Source of the DNA: Oscillibacter sp.
Lineage (GTDB): Bacteria > Bacillota > Clostridia > Oscillospirales > Oscillospiraceae
NCBI GenBank assembly: GCA_022796315.1
Contig: JAAWIL010000144.1
Span: 1 to 5,306 of the forward strand
Length of the DNA: 5,306 bases
Direction of reading: 5' to 3'
Made by a program: the position numbers and the translations under genes. Shown here piece by piece: positions 1 through 5,164 of this stretch. Position 1 is the stretch's first letter. Each line of letters begins with the position of its first letter. The notes below the pieces were generated by a model. It saw nothing but the letters and a program-made list of their open reading frames with translations, did not search any database and had not been told where the DNA came from.

Positions 1-94
1 TCCTTGCCATCCGTCAGGATGCCTGCGGATTTTTGCCTTGCAGGGCAAAAAATCCACTCGCCAATCCATACACGTCGAGATTTTAAACAGGCTC
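1..94. mobile_element. MITE-like repeat element, right end only
   Basis: This stretch ends in AAACAGGCTC (85-94), which is identical to the right terminal repeat of the complete element at 1061-1286. The match to the outer left end of that element, read in reverse complement, extends to 13 bases (AAACAGGCTCTTA, 85-97). Both also carry TCGAGA a few bases further inside. The interior is palindromic: CATCC/GGATG (8-12/17-21), and GGATTTTTGCC/GGCAAAAAATCC (27-37/44-55, one bulged A). No reading frame here looks like a protein. The element continues left, outside the window. It begins directly after the recR stop codon, so it may also shape the 3' end of recR mRNA. The terminal-repeat match is seen directly. 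Calling it a MITE is inference. Confidence 0.5.
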
Positions 95-694
95 TTACAA
101 CTCCCGCCGCCCCTCCAGGGCCCTCATCAGCGTGGCGTCGTCCGCGAACTCCAGATGCCCCCCTACGGGAATCCCATACGCCAGCCGCGTCACCCGCACG
201 CCGAAGGGCTTCAGCAGCCGCGCCAGATACATGGCCGTAGCCTCCCCCTCCGTGTCCGGATTCGTGGCCATGATGACCTCCTGAACGTCCCCCTGACTCA
301 CCCGCTCCAGCAGGGGCTTGATGGACAGGTCGTCGGGGCCCACGTGGTTCATGGGGGAGATCACGCCATGGAGCACGTGGTAGCGGCCGGTGTACTCCCG
401 GGCCCGCTCCAGGGCGGCCACGTCCCGGGGGTCCGCCACCACGCAGATCACGGCGCCGTCCCGCTTGGGGGAGGCGCAGATGGGGCACAGGCCCCCGGCG
501 GTGAAGTTCTGGCACACGGGACAGCAGGTGACGCTGCGCTTGGCGTGCAGGATCGCCTCGGCGAAAGCCCGGGCCTCCTCCTCCGGCAGGCCCAGGATGT
601 GAAAGGCCAGCCGCTGGGCCGACTTGCCGCCGATGCCCGGCAGGCGGGCAAACTGCTCCACCAGGGCTTCCAAAGGCGGGGGAAAGTATTCCAT
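95..694 (-). CDS. recR: Recombination mediator protein RecR
   Basis: RecR works with RecO (and RecF) in the cytoplasm to load RecA onto SSB-coated gapped DNA during recombinational repair. The 199-residue product is the normal family length. A helix-hairpin-helix DNA-binding segment lies at about residues 14-34 (ARLPGIGGKSAQRLA). A C4 zinc site follows: C58-x2-C61-x8-C70-x2-C73. The Toprim domain runs from about 80 to 175 and includes VVADPRDVAALERA and the conserved NPDTEGEATA motif (145-154). The C-terminal AYGIPVGGHLE is also typical. The ATG at 694 is preceded by AGAAAGGAG (702-710), 7 nt away. In many Firmicutes recR follows dnaX and ybaB in one operon. Here the upstream DNA is non-coding and holds its own promoter, so recR appears to be transcribed alone. 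It ends exactly where a repeat element begins. Confidence 0.97.
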   Translation of the reverse strand: MEYFPPPLEALVEQFARLPGIGGKSAQRLAFHILGLPEEEARAFAEAILHAKRSVTCCPVCQNFTAGGLCPICASPKRDGAVICVVADPRDVAALERAREYTGRYHVLHGVISPMNHVGPDDLSIKPLLERVSQGDVQEVIMATNPDTEGEATAMYLARLLKPFGVRVTRLAYGIPVGGHLEFADDATLMRALEGRREL

Positions 695-710
695 AAGGGG
701 GCTCCTTTCT

Positions 711-916
711 GCGCCGGTTCAGGCGGCGGCGCCCGCCGGGCGGCGCGGGGGGAATGTGGACACGCCGCCCCTCCCCGGGTGAGGAGAAGGGAGATGAGCA
801 GAGCGCAAAAGAGGCGGTTTCCCCCGTTTGAGGGGGGTTGACCGTTGTTTCGGAACGGAAGGGCCGGAAGGATTACGCCATGCTTTGCGGCGGCGGGCAA
901 AACGGCTCAAGTCAAA
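711..916 (-). other. Untranslated leader of recR, no gene seen
   Basis: About 200 bases between the leftward promoter and the recR ribosome binding site hold no convincing protein gene. The open frames here start with TTG, lack a ribosome binding site, and read through low-complexity Pro/Arg-rich sequence. A ybaB homologue was looked for and not found. If transcribed leftward, the RNA could form a stem-loop from 815-844 (CGGT/ACCG outer, CCCCC/GGGGG inner). A very GC-rich self-complementary block also lies at about 721-750, just upstream of the ribosome binding site. Whether either structure regulates recR is unknown. Confidence 0.4.
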
Positions 917-953
917 TATATTAGTTCCGAATTAAAGATTCAGAACTAATATA
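917..953. promoter_or_regulatory. Palindromic operator candidate over leftward promoter
   Basis: TATATTAGTTC (917-927) and GAACTAATATA (943-953) are perfect 11-bp inverted arms. After one mismatch (928/942) the pairing resumes as GAAT/ATTC (929-932/938-941). The half-site TTAGTTC(C/T)GAAT is partly palindromic itself, so two overlapping dimer sites are possible. The palindrome covers the -10 box of the leftward promoter (948-953) and its likely start site, which is the classic place for a repressor. The style (AT-rich, TTAGTTC...GAACTAA) resembles operators of MarR-family regulators in Firmicutes, but that is only a guess. No regulator gene is in the window. Confidence 0.5.
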
Positions 954-976
954 CCACAGATCTCCCCGGATGGCAA
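948..976 (-). promoter_or_regulatory. Sigma-A-type promoter reading toward recR
   Basis: On the minus strand the -35 box is TTGCCA (971-976), the spacer is exactly 17 bp, and the -10 box is TATATT (948-953), with an extended-10 TG one base upstream. Both boxes match the housekeeping consensus well. The start site would fall around 940, inside the palindrome at 917-953. The only gene downstream in this direction is recR, about 245 bases away. Confidence 0.6.
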
Positions 977-1046
977 GCCGGTCGATTCCGGGGAGCTTCC
1001 GCCGTTTCGCAAATCTTCCCTTGCAAGATTCCCCCGCTGTGGTATA
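950..1046. repeat. Nested inverted repeats between divergent promoters
   Basis: TATACCACAG (950-959) and CTGTGGTATA (1037-1046) are perfect 10-bp inverted arms. They enclose two smaller ones: CTCCCCGGA/TCCGGGGAG (962-970/987-995), and AATCTT/AAGATT (1012-1017/1025-1030). The outer arms carry the extended -10 regions of the two opposed promoters, which explains part of their symmetry (TGTGGTATA on both strands). The inner arms are not explained by the promoters. The region could be a paired control region or a small palindromic element. Confidence 0.4.
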
Positions 1047-1048
1047 AT
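1021..1048 (+). promoter_or_regulatory. Sigma-A-type promoter for the two-component operon
   Basis: TTGCAA (1021-1026), a 16-bp spacer and a perfect TATAAT (1043-1048) with an extended-10 TG (1040-1041) form a strong rightward promoter. The start site would be near 1055, only a few bases before the inserted element at 1061-1286. The transcript would therefore carry the whole element in a leader of about 260 nt before the response regulator gene. Confidence 0.65.
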
Positions 1049-1060
1049 GACGCTGTTTAA

Positions 1061-1286
1061 GAGCCTGTTTATACGATTTCTCGATAAAAAGATGAAGCAT
1101 CTTTTGCAATCGTTTTATGAGGAACACATAAGCCCAAACACCCGCCTTTTTGGCCTGTTTTTCCGCCTGCTGTGGAGAATTTTTTGACGTGCGCCGCCAC
1201 GCCCGCAAATGCTTGCCGCCGCAGGGCAGCACGCTGCGCAGAAAACCCCCACAGCCGGTTGATGTGAACAGACCCCAAACAGGCTC
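1061..1286. mobile_element. Complete 226-bp MITE-like element or IS remnant
   Basis: GAGCCTGTTT (1061-1070) and AAACAGGCTC (1277-1286) are perfect 10-bp terminal inverted repeats. The interior is less GC-rich than the neighbouring genes, with runs such as TTTTTT near 1180. On the minus strand it is open in two frames, one containing WAYVFLIKRLQKMLHLFIEK, but no start site or known transposase motif is visible. A decayed transposase tail or a non-autonomous element are both possible. No target-site duplication is evident: the flanks are TTAA on the left and CGAC on the right. The same terminus occurs at 85-94. From memory I associate similar sequences with dispersed repeats in gut Clostridia, but that is unchecked. 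It separates the promoter at 1021-1048 from the two-component genes. Confidence 0.6.
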
Positions 1287-1314
1287 CGACGGCGTTGCGG
1301 CAGGGAGGCGCACC

Positions 1315-1980
1315 ATGAAGCTGCTGATTATTGAAGACGATACCGCCCTGGGCCGGGGCATCCGGCTGGCCCTCCAGGGACCGGAGTCCGCCTTGGTCCG
1401 AACCCTGGCCGAGGCCCGCGCCGCCCTGGCGGAGGAGGACTTTGACCTGCTGATCCTGGACGTGAACCTCCCCGACGGCAATGGGCTGGACTTCCTCCTG
1501 CAGCTGCGGCAGACCAGCGCCGTGCCGGTGATCGTCCTGACCGCCAACGACCTGGAGACGGACATCGTGGCGGGGCTGGACAGCGGCGCCGATGACTATA
1601 TTACAAAGCCCTTCTCCCTGGCGGTCCTCCGGGCGCGGGTGGACGCGCAGCTGCGCCGGGCGGTTCCGCCCCGGCCCCGGACCGTGGAGCTGGGGGAGTT
1701 CTCCTTCGACTTTGAGGGCATGGACTTCCGCCGCCGGGGCACGGCGGTGGAGCTGAGCAAGACGGAGCAGAAGCTCCTGCGGCTGCTGGTGGAAAACCGG
1801 GGGCGCACCCTGAGCCGGGAGTTTTTGGTGGACCGGATCTGGGGCCGGGGGGCGGCCTATGTGGACGAGAATGCCCTGTCGGTGACGGTCAAGCGCCTGC
1901 GGAACAAGCTGGAGGACCAGCCCTCCCGGCCCCGGTTTTTGAAGACAGTCTACGGCATCGGCTATACCTGGGCCCTGTAG
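1315..1980 (+). CDS. OmpR/PhoB-family response regulator
   Basis: This 221-residue protein is a DNA-binding transcription regulator switched on by phosphorylation. The receiver domain (about 1-110) has the acidic pair E7/D8/D9, phosphoacceptor D49 in LILDVNLPDGNG, switch residue T76, and K98 in the TKPF motif, so the active site is complete. The C-terminal winged-helix domain (about 125-221) shows LSKTEQKLLRLLVENRG and the recognition-helix region VTVKRLRNKLE, and ends in the standard YGIGYTW. ATG 1315 is chosen because AGGGAGG (1302-1308) lies 6 nt upstream. An in-frame extension to 1150 would run through the mobile element. The gene is 27 bp from the kinase gene, so the two form one operon. 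The regulated genes are unknown; no transporter or other target lies alongside. Confidence 0.93.
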   Translation: MKLLIIEDDTALGRGIRLALQGPESALVRTLAEARAALAEEDFDLLILDVNLPDGNGLDFLLQLRQTSAVPVIVLTANDLETDIVAGLDSGADDYITKPFSLAVLRARVDAQLRRAVPPRPRTVELGEFSFDFEGMDFRRRGTAVELSKTEQKLLRLLVENRGRTLSREFLVDRIWGRGAAYVDENALSVTVKRLRNKLEDQPSRPRFLKTVYGIGYTWAL

Positions 1981-2007
1981 TGCCCGGCGGAGAAGGAAGG
2001 GCGTTTT

Positions 2008-2925
2008 ATGGAGAAATGGCTGGCGGCGGCGGGGTTCCTGGCCCTGGCGCTGGCCCTGCTGGAGCACTGGAAAACCAGGCGGACGCAGATCCGCCTGGGC
2101 CGGATGCTGGAGCGGGCCATGGAGGAGGATTTTACAGAGACGGAGTTCAGCGAGTCCCTGCTCTCGGCCCTGGAGACCCGGATGGCCCAGTACCTCTCCG
2201 CCTCCGCCCTCTCCGCCCGGAATCTGCGGGAGGAGCGGAACAAGATCACCAGCCTCATCGCCGATGTCTCCCACCAGACCAAGACGCCGGTGGCGAACCT
2301 CCTGCTGTACGCCCAGCTGCTGCTGGAGCAGGACCTGCCGGAGGAGGCCCGAGGCTGCGCGGAGGCCCTGGAGCACCAGGCGGAGCGGCTGAGGTTCCTG
2401 TTGGAGTCGCTGGTGAAGTCCTCCCGGCTGGAGACGGGGATTTTGACCCTGCACCCGCAGCCGGGGCCCCTTCAGCCGGTGATTGACCAGGCGGCGGCCA
2501 TGGCGGTGCCCCGGGCGGAGGCCAAGGGGGTAAGCCTCATTGTGGAGCCCTCCCGGGCCGCGGCGAACCGGGACCCGAAGTGGACGGAGGAGGCGCTGTT
2601 CAATCTGCTGGACAACGCGGTGAAGTACACGCCTCCCGGCGGCAGCGTCACCGTCCGGGCGGAGAGCTTGTCCCTGGTCGCCCGGATTGATATCACAGAC
2701 ACGGGCCCCGGCATCCCGGAGGCCGAGCAGGCCCTGATTTTCCGGCGGTTCTACCGGGGCACAGCCGCCTCCGGCGAGGAGGGGGTGGGCATTGGGCTGT
2801 ATCTGGTGCGGCAGATTGCCGCCGGGCAAGGGGGGTATGTGAAGGTGTTCTCCCGGCGCGGGAGGGGATCTCGGTTTTCGATGTACCTTCCGCGTACTGG
2901 GGGTGGGCTTGAGCCGTCATCGTGA
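2008..2925 (+). CDS. Membrane-anchored sensor histidine kinase
   Basis: This is the partner kinase of the preceding response regulator, 305 residues long. One hydrophobic helix (about residues 4-19) is the only membrane segment, and no extracellular loop or PAS domain is visible. The linker at 20-80 is predicted helical. The dimerisation/phosphotransfer domain carries the H-box DVSHQTKTP with H89. The ATPase domain follows: N-box NLLDNAVKYTP (199-209), G1 box DTGPGIP (231-237), FRRFYRG (245-251), and G2 box GVGIGLYL (259-266). All catalytic elements are therefore intact. ATG 2008 follows AAGGAAGG (1993-2000). With almost no outside domain, the signal may be sensed in the membrane or received from a partner protein. 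Many small kinases of this layout in Firmicutes sit beside an ABC transporter, but none is seen here: downstream is the convergent gpr. Confidence 0.92.
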   Translation: MEKWLAAAGFLALALALLEHWKTRRTQIRLGRMLERAMEEDFTETEFSESLLSALETRMAQYLSASALSARNLREERNKITSLIADVSHQTKTPVANLLLYAQLLLEQDLPEEARGCAEALEHQAERLRFLLESLVKSSRLETGILTLHPQPGPLQPVIDQAAAMAVPRAEAKGVSLIVEPSRAAANRDPKWTEEALFNLLDNAVKYTPPGGSVTVRAESLSLVARIDITDTGPGIPEAEQALIFRRFYRGTAASGEEGVGIGLYLVRQIAAGQGGYVKVFSRRGRGSRFSMYLPRTGGGLEPSS

Positions 2926-2938
2926 CCCCGGTCCACCC

Positions 2939-2987
2939 CCGGCCGCAGGCCGGAGCCCCATTGAAAAGTGGCGGAAAAAGCTCCGCC
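2939..2987. terminator. Weak bidirectional terminator candidates
   Basis: Two hairpins lie between the convergent kinase and gpr genes: CCGGCC-GCA-GGCCGG (2939-2953), and GGCGGA-AAAAGC-TCCGCC (2970-2987). The second is followed on the plus strand by GTTTGGG. On the minus strand it is followed by ACTTTTC. Neither has a full U-run, so termination would be leaky, but the position fits ends of both transcripts. Confidence 0.4.
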
Positions 2988-3019
2988 GTTTGGGCGTTCT
3001 GACATGTTTCAGACAAGGC

Positions 3020-3075
3020 CTAGTGCTCCATCCAGCCCAAGAACGAGTTCGATTTCTGGCCGGATGGAGTACTAG
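3020..3075. repeat. Long inverted repeat overlapping the gpr stop codon
   Basis: CTAGTGCTCCATCC (3020-3033) pairs with GGATGGAGTACTAG (3062-3075) over 14 positions with one G-U pair. After one mismatch GCC/GGC (3035-3037/3058-3060) continues the stem, and GAAC/GTTC (3041-3044/3047-3050) can cap it. The right arm covers the gpr stop codon (3072-3074). No U-run follows on either strand, so it is not a standard terminator. It could be an mRNA-stabilising 3' hairpin or a palindromic repeat element. Confidence 0.55.
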
Positions 3076-3968
3076 CTCAACAGCGCATTGATCTCCTCAA
3101 TCTCCAACTCCTGCAGCGCCCAGTTGATCCCAAATCCAATCACCTTGGCCAGGTCCCGCACCTGCTGGTCAATATCCCTGGGGGTTACCATCAGATTCTG
3201 CCCACTGCCCCGCAGCCGCTCCTCATCCACCTCCGGGAGACCGGATTCCTCCAGCAAATCCGCCGCAAGGGTGGCCGCGTCCACCACCGTGGGCACCCCA
3301 ATGGCCAGAACCGGCACCCCCAGGGTCTCCTGATTCAGGGCGGAGCGGTGATTGCCCACCCCGGAGCCCGGGATGATCCCCGTGTCGCTGAGCTGCACCG
3401 TGGCGCAGACCCGCTCGCAGCGGCGGGAGGCCAGGGCGTCAATGGCAATCACCAGGGCGGGCCGGACCTGGGCCACCAGTCCCCGCACCGCCTCGGCGGA
3501 CTCCACCCCTGTGGTGCCCAGTACGCCGGCCCGGAAGACCGCCACCGGGCGAAAGCCCGAGAACTGCCGGGGCATGGAGGAGACCAGATGCCGGGTAATC
3601 AATACACTGTCCGCCGCCAGAGGGCCTACGGCGTCCGGCGTCATGGCCGCGTTGCCCAGGCCCACAATCAGCACCGGGCCCTCCGCCGGGACCAGGGCCT
3701 TCAGCTGGCTGCCCACCGCCCGGACCGCCCGCTCAAAAAAGTCCGTCCGGCGCTGCCAGAAGGTGGTCAGATCAATGGTGAGGTAGCTGCCCTGGGGCTT
3801 GCCCAGAGCCTCCTCCCCCTTCCTGTTCAGAATGTCCACCCGGGTCAGCGGGTAGCCCTCCAGCTTTGTCTTGGTGGCCTTGACGCCGGAGAGCCGGGAC
3901 GTCCGCTCCGCGGACTCCTGCCACAGCTCCCGGGCCTCTAAGGCCAAGTCTGTGCGTTTTTGGAACAT
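3072..3968 (-). CDS. gpr: Germination protease GPR (SASP-degrading)
   Basis: GPR is made in the forespore as an inactive precursor. During germination it degrades the small acid-soluble proteins that coat spore DNA. The 298-residue product has the family hallmarks in order: RTDLALEA (5-12), GLGNAAMTPDAVGP (103-116), GVLGTTGVES (148-157), AIDALASRR (175-183), SDTGIIPGSGVGNHR (194-208) and GVPTVVDAATLA (224-235). D112 and D177 match the spacing of the two aspartates known to be essential in Bacillus megaterium GPR. It is shorter than the Bacillus proteins (about 370), and only four residues precede RTDLA, so the removable propeptide is very short. ATG 3968 follows GGGAGG (3978-3983), 9 nt away. 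No clear in-frame upstream start was found. Divergence from rpsT is conserved in endospore formers. A forespore sigma-G promoter is expected but I could not identify one convincingly. Confidence 0.95.
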   Translation of the reverse strand: MFQKRTDLALEARELWQESAERTSRLSGVKATKTKLEGYPLTRVDILNRKGEEALGKPQGSYLTIDLTTFWQRRTDFFERAVRAVGSQLKALVPAEGPVLIVGLGNAAMTPDAVGPLAADSVLITRHLVSSMPRQFSGFRPVAVFRAGVLGTTGVESAEAVRGLVAQVRPALVIAIDALASRRCERVCATVQLSDTGIIPGSGVGNHRSALNQETLGVPVLAIGVPTVVDAATLAADLLEESGLPEVDEERLRGSGQNLMVTPRDIDQQVRDLAKVIGFGINWALQELEIEEINALLS

Positions 3969-4050
3969 GTTGCGCTGCCTCCCACCACTAAATGTTGTAT
4001 CTGTGCTTCTAGGTTTTGCGGTCCGGAATACGATATACGTGAATTTCAGA

Positions 4051-4078
4051 GAAAATGCAAAAAACCTCTTGCATTTTC
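4051..4078. promoter_or_regulatory. Inverted repeat over the rpsT -35 box
   Basis: GAAAATGCAA (4051-4060) and TTGCATTTTC (4069-4078) are perfect 10-bp inverted arms with an 8-base spacer. The right arm contains the entire -35 box of the rpsT promoter (4069-4074), and the palindrome lies in the control region shared with the divergent gpr. It may be an operator, or a hairpin in the gpr leader if gpr is transcribed from further upstream. Confidence 0.45.
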
Positions 4079-4097
4079 AGGCGATTCCTGTTAAAAT
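4069..4097 (+). promoter_or_regulatory. Sigma-A-type promoter of rpsT
   Basis: TTGCAT (4069-4074), a 17-bp spacer and TAAAAT (4092-4097) with an extended-10 TG (4089-4090) make a good housekeeping promoter. The start site near 4104 gives a leader of about 47 nt, which holds a small GTGG/CCAC stem (4111-4114/4121-4124) just before the ribosome binding site. Confidence 0.7.
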
Positions 4098-4150
4098 ATC
4101 ATCCTGCACGGTGGGAGTTTCCACTGAATTTGCCAAGGGAGGTGTTTGGT

Positions 4151-4414
4151 TTGCCGAATATCAAGTCTGCTAAGAAGCGTGTTCTCATCGGCGAGGCGAG
4201 AAACGCCCGCAACAAGGCCGCGAAATCCGACCTGAAGACCGCTATCAAGAAGTTCGAGGCTGTTGCCGCAGAAGGCAATCGCACCGAGGCCGATGGCGCG
4301 TATAAGGTGGCCGTGAAGAAGGTCGATCAGGCCGTGGCCAAGGGCATTCTGCACAAGAATACGGCCGCGCATCGCAAGAGCGCTATGACCTTGAAGCTCA
4401 ACAAGCTGGGCTGA
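4151..4414 (+). CDS. rpsT: 30S ribosomal protein S20
   Basis: S20 is a small basic protein that binds 16S rRNA early in 30S subunit assembly. The 87-residue product is the usual size. It begins MPNIKSAKKRV and keeps the typical helical Lys/Ala/Arg-rich makeup, RNARNKAAKSDLKTAIKK in the N-terminal half, and HKNTAAHRKSAM near the C-terminus. The start is TTG at 4151: AAGGGAGGTG (4135-4144) lies just upstream, and family N-termini begin at this point. An in-frame ATG at 4055 lies upstream of the promoter's start site and is not used. A UUG start is also used by E. coli rpsT, where it takes part in feedback control of translation; whether that holds here is unknown. Divergence from gpr matches Bacillus gene order, but the neighbouring holA of that order is absent. 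Confidence 0.97.
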   Translation: MPNIKSAKKRVLIGEARNARNKAAKSDLKTAIKKFEAVAAEGNRTEADGAYKVAVKKVDQAVAKGILHKNTAAHRKSAMTLKLNKLG

Positions 4415-4420
4415 GACACG

Positions 4421-5068
4421 TCACTGAATTGATGATTCAGCTGAAAGGACATCCTCCGGATGTCCTTTTTTGCTGCGCCGCCGGAGACCCCGCCACAGCA
4501 GCAGCGACAGCAGGGTCAGCCCCGCGCCGGGCAGCAGGGACAGAAAGAACCGGGGGGAGCCGATGTCCCACAGCGCGGCCCCCAGCCAGGTGGCGGCCAG
4601 GACCCGGGGGAAGCTCCCCAGGACCCCGCCGGCCAGATAGGCCCGCCAGGGCACCCCGGCGGCCCCCAGACAGAAGCTGACCAGGTCCCCGGGGGCGGCT
4701 CCCGCCAGCCGCAGGAGGAAGACGGCCTGTCCCGGCGTCTGTGCGGGCAGGGAGACCGGCGGGGCCCTCCCCTGCCGCCGGCCCAGGAGGTAGGGCGCCG
4801 TCTGAGCCGCCAGGACCCCGGCGGTATTGATTGCCAGCGCCGCCGGAAAGGGGAACAGCAGTCCTCCCGCCGCCTCCAGGGCCGTCAGGGGGAAGGCCAT
4901 GGACAGCCCCTTCAGGACGTACAGCCCCAGCAGGAACAGCGCCGCCAGCCAGGCCTGCCGGGGAGAGCGGGCGGCGATGGCCTCCGCCGTCAGGTAGTCC
5001 CGCAGGGGCCACAGGGCCAGCGCCCCGGCGCAGAGAACGGCCAGGGGCAGCCACCAGCGTTTTCTCAT
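4421..5068 (-). CDS. VTT-domain (TVP38/TMEM64, DedA superfamily) membrane protein
   Basis: This 215-residue integral membrane protein has about five or six hydrophobic segments (roughly residues 5-21, 40-57, 62-80, 82-96, 142-165, 173-195). The family signature is visible in two parts: FPLTALEAAGGLLFPFPAAL (59-78), and the re-entrant region FLLRLAGAAPGDLVSFCLGA (117-136) followed by VPWRAYLAGGVLGSFPRVLA. Proteins of this superfamily are linked to lipid transport or membrane homeostasis, but no specific substrate can be assigned. ATG 5068 is preferred over an in-frame TTG at 5092 because GGGAGGG (5074-5080) lies 5 nt upstream. The C-terminal cytoplasmic tail is Arg/Lys-rich. Its last codons (about residues 200-210) are the rpsT terminator read on the other strand. 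It converges on rpsT with a 6-bp gap. Confidence 0.85.
   Translation of the reverse strand: MRKRWWLPLAVLCAGALALWPLRDYLTAEAIAARSPRQAWLAALFLLGLYVLKGLSMAFPLTALEAAGGLLFPFPAALAINTAGVLAAQTAPYLLGRRQGRAPPVSLPAQTPGQAVFLLRLAGAAPGDLVSFCLGAAGVPWRAYLAGGVLGSFPRVLAATWLGAALWDIGSPRFFLSLLPGAGLTLLSLLLWRGLRRRSKKGHPEDVLSAESSIQ
4424..4471 (+). terminator. Intrinsic terminator of rpsT
   Basis: An 11-bp perfect stem AAAGGACATCC/GGATGTCCTTT (4444-4454/4458-4468) with a TCC loop runs into six T residues (4466-4471), a textbook terminator 30 bases after the rpsT stop. A smaller stem CTGAAT/ATTCAG (4424-4429/4435-4440) precedes it. Both lie within the coding region of the convergent membrane-protein gene. On the opposite strand the U-run is weak. 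Confidence 0.92.
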
Positions 5069-5110
5069 GGAATCCCTCCCAGGTTTCGTCAAATTCCGCG
5101 TGTGCGAGGG

Positions 5111-5118
5111 ATAGTATG
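5111..5118 (-). promoter_or_regulatory. Possible sporulation-sigma -10 box
   Basis: On the minus strand, 43 bases upstream of the membrane-protein start codon, CATACTAT contains CATACTA, the -10 consensus of Bacillus sigma-G (also close to sigma-E/F/K forms). The sequence 17-18 bp further upstream (about GCTTCT) is a poor -35 match, so support rests on a 7-base motif. A weak housekeeping alternative lies further upstream (TTGCTT 5231-5236, 18 bp, TATAAC 5207-5212). Confidence 0.25.
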
Positions 5119-5164
5119 CCCGGATGGGCGAAAAAAAGAAGCCGGGTCTGCGGGAGAATATGGA

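Noticed and set aside
38..841. A 267-codon plus-strand frame over recR
   Set aside because: It is antisense to recR, has no ribosome binding site, and its His/Gly/Gln/Arg-rich composition is typical of a shadow frame.
1150..1314. N-terminal extension of the response regulator to an ATG at 1150
   Set aside because: The extension runs through the mobile element. The ATG at 1315 has a ribosome binding site and gives the standard MKLLIIEDD start.
1069..2829. A 586-codon open frame on the minus strand across the two-component genes
   Set aside because: It is antisense to two clear regulator genes, has Gln/Leu/Gly/Arg-rich low-complexity sequence with no domain, and arises from high-GC codon bias.
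4055..4150. Upstream ATG for rpsT
   Set aside because: It lies before the promoter's -10 box and has no ribosome binding site. The family N-terminus starts at the TTG at 4151.
5069..5092. TTG start at 5092 for the membrane protein
   Set aside because: The ATG at 5068 has a well-placed GGGAGGG. The extra eight residues are polar and not needed.
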